Positions 63,016-64,000 of a DNA stretch of 64,000 nt are shown piece by piece (within the stretch, counting starts at the first letter, position 1; each line of letters begins with the position of its first letter). The notes below the pieces were generated by a model. It had not been told where the DNA came from. It searched no databases and was given only the letters and a program-made list of their open reading frames with translations. The stretch is from BOG-931 sp963781725. Its GTDB lineage: Bacteria; Pseudomonadota; Alphaproteobacteria; Rhizobiales; Xanthobacteraceae. The position numbers were made by a program, and so were the translations under genes. Location of the stretch: the NCBI GenBank assembly GCA_963781725.1, contig CAWAGV010000001.1, positions 620,001 to 684,000 of the forward strand, given 5' to 3'.

Positions 63016-64000
63016 ATGGCGCTGTTTTCCTGCGGCTGCTGCACCAGCCGGCGCGGATTTCTCGCCGGTGGACTGGCCGCGGCGACGGCGCTGGCCGCGC
63101 CGCGCGTTCACGCGCAAGCCGCCCCGCCTGCGGTCAAACGCATCGACATGCATCACCACTTCCTGCCGCCGGAATACATGAAGGCGGAGCACGAGCGGCT
63201 GAGCGGTTACACCCACGGCGGCGTTTCAACCGATCAGATGCTGAGCTGGGACGCCAGCAAGTCGATCGAAGTCATGGACGCCAACAACATCGCCGTTGCG
63301 ATCGTCTCGCAGACTACGCCCGGCGTCTGGTTCGGCGATGTTGCCGGCAGCCGCCACGCTGCGCGGATCTGGAACGACTACGCTGCCGAGCAGATCAAGA
63401 AATATCCCGGCCGATATGGCTTGTTTGCCCCGATTCCGCTGCCGGATACCGAAGGCAGCCTGAAGGAGGTCGAATACGCGCTCGATACGCTCAAGGCCGA
63501 CGGCATCGGCCTCGTCAGCACCTATGACGGCAAGTATCTCGGCGACGCCTCTTTCGCGCCGGTATTTGCCGAACTCAACCGCCGCAAGGCGATCGTCTAC
63601 GTGCATCCGACCATCGCGGCGTGCTGCGGCAGCGTGCTGCCGGGCGTGATTCCGCAGGCGATCGAATTTCCGTTTGACACCACGCGCACCATCGCCAGCC
63701 TGATCATCAACGGCGCGCTGATGAAGTACCCGGATATCCGCTTTATCTTCTCCCACGGTGGCGGCGTCACGCCGATGCTGGCGGGACGCATGGCGGAAAC
63801 GCTGGGTCACCGGCCGAATTCCGCGGAAGTCACCCCGAACGGCGTCGGTGCGGAATTGCGCAAGCTCTACTACGACACCGCCAGCGCCACCGCGCCGGGC
63901 GCGATGGCGGCCCTTCGCGTCATGGCCGATCCGGGCCGCATCCTGTTCGGCACCGACTATCCGTTCGTCAAAGCGGCCGCCGAGCTCAAGGAACTGGAGG
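63016..64000 (+). CDS. Tat-exported amidohydrolase/decarboxylase, ACMSD-like (truncated by window)
   Basis: The open frame runs off the window; at least 328 aa are visible. ATG at 63016 has GGGAGG seven bases upstream (an ATG at 63010 is too close). Tat signal: SRRGFLAGGLAAATALAAP. The TIM-barrel amidohydrolase-2 core has metal motif DMHHHFLPPEYM, the segment FIFSHGGG with a conserved histidine, and the catalytic-site aspartate in LFGTDYPF. Relatives include 2-amino-3-carboxymuconate-6-semialdehyde decarboxylase and gamma-resorcylate-type decarboxylases. An exported form is uncommon. Context: ThDP enzyme and ABC ATPase upstream. Confidence 0.85.
   Translation, partial: MALFSCGCCTSRRGFLAGGLAAATALAAPRVHAQAAPPAVKRIDMHHHFLPPEYMKAEHERLSGYTHGGVSTDQMLSWDASKSIEVMDANNIAVAIVSQTTPGVWFGDVAGSRHAARIWNDYAAEQIKKYPGRYGLFAPIPLPDTEGSLKEVEYALDTLKADGIGLVSTYDGKYLGDASFAPVFAELNRRKAIVYVHPTIAACCGSVLPGVIPQAIEFPFDTTRTIASLIINGALMKYPDIRFIFSHGGGVTPMLAGRMAETLGHRPNSAEVTPNGVGAELRKLYYDTASATAPGAMAALRVMADPGRILFGTDYPFVKAAAELKELE

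Overview
This window is one GC-rich stretch of an alphaproteobacterial chromosome. The best fit is Hyphomicrobiales in the Bradyrhizobiaceae/Xanthobacteraceae sphere. The reasons are a complete aapJQMP general amino-acid transporter divergent from metC, many Tat-dependent and TRAP/ABC binding proteins, an NDUFS4-type complex I accessory subunit, a tandem cold-shock protein next to a DUF192 gene, and a CATCCTGAGGAGC-type intergenic palindrome that I recall from Bradyrhizobium-like genomes. Species cannot be read from the sequence.

Layout. 1-351: tail of a cupin gene. 368-1591 (-): GGDEF cyclase. 1.8-7.6 kb (+): sulfur block of cysK, sseA, a NitT/TauT-type ABC importer and a persulfide dioxygenase-rhodanese fusion. 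7.7-8.5 kb (-): Spy/LTXXQ periplasmic protein. 8.7-12.8 kb (-): aapJQMP, divergent from metC (13.0-14.2 kb, +). 14.2-17.9 kb (-): polyisoprenoid sugar-transfer block (LABN protein, GT2, PAP2, ArnT-like). 17.9-25.3 kb (-): pbpC and a frameshifted alpha-2-macroglobulin gene. 25.6 kb: tRNA-Arg. 25.8-30.6 kb: quinone oxidoreductase, and uronate dehydrogenase divergent from a TRAP transporter. 30.7-35.1 kb (+): four-gene sugar-type ABC importer. 35.2-37.4 kb (-): MFS carrier and exported MsrA. 37.5-42.2 kb (-): four-gene operon of a Tat-exported ThDP enzyme, cytochrome c, flavin monooxygenase and extradiol-type dioxygenase. 42.4-46.7 kb: degenerate EAL protein, complex I subunit, tRNA-Pro, DUF192, cold-shock protein, sirtuin, glyoxalase. 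46.8-50.0 kb: tRNA-Glu followed by a decayed island of about 3.1 kb that ends in a 47-bp copy of the tRNA 3' end. 50.0-51.5 kb: small exported or zinc-ribbon proteins. 51.5-56.1 kb: EF-P and both of its modification enzymes (epmA, epmB), with a ThDP enzyme between them. 56.3-60.2 kb (+): three peptidoglycan-hydrolase-type genes, the last frameshifted. 60.3-64.0 kb (+): a second, signal-less paralogue of the exported ThDP enzyme, an ABC ATPase and a Tat-exported amidohydrolase that runs off the window.

How the parts fit. The first 14 kb is devoted to sulfur and amino acids: cysteine synthesis, sulfane sulfur handling, uptake, cystathionine cleavage. The middle is carbon uptake and oxidation. 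Two separate loci carry closely related ThDP-dependent enzymes in unlike catabolic settings, one exported with a cytochrome c and one cytosolic with a transporter ATPase and an exported amidohydrolase. I consider these the best candidates for an undescribed system. Two genes are clearly broken by single-base frameshifts, and two or three further boundaries are suspicious. Either the assembly has indel errors or these genes are decaying.
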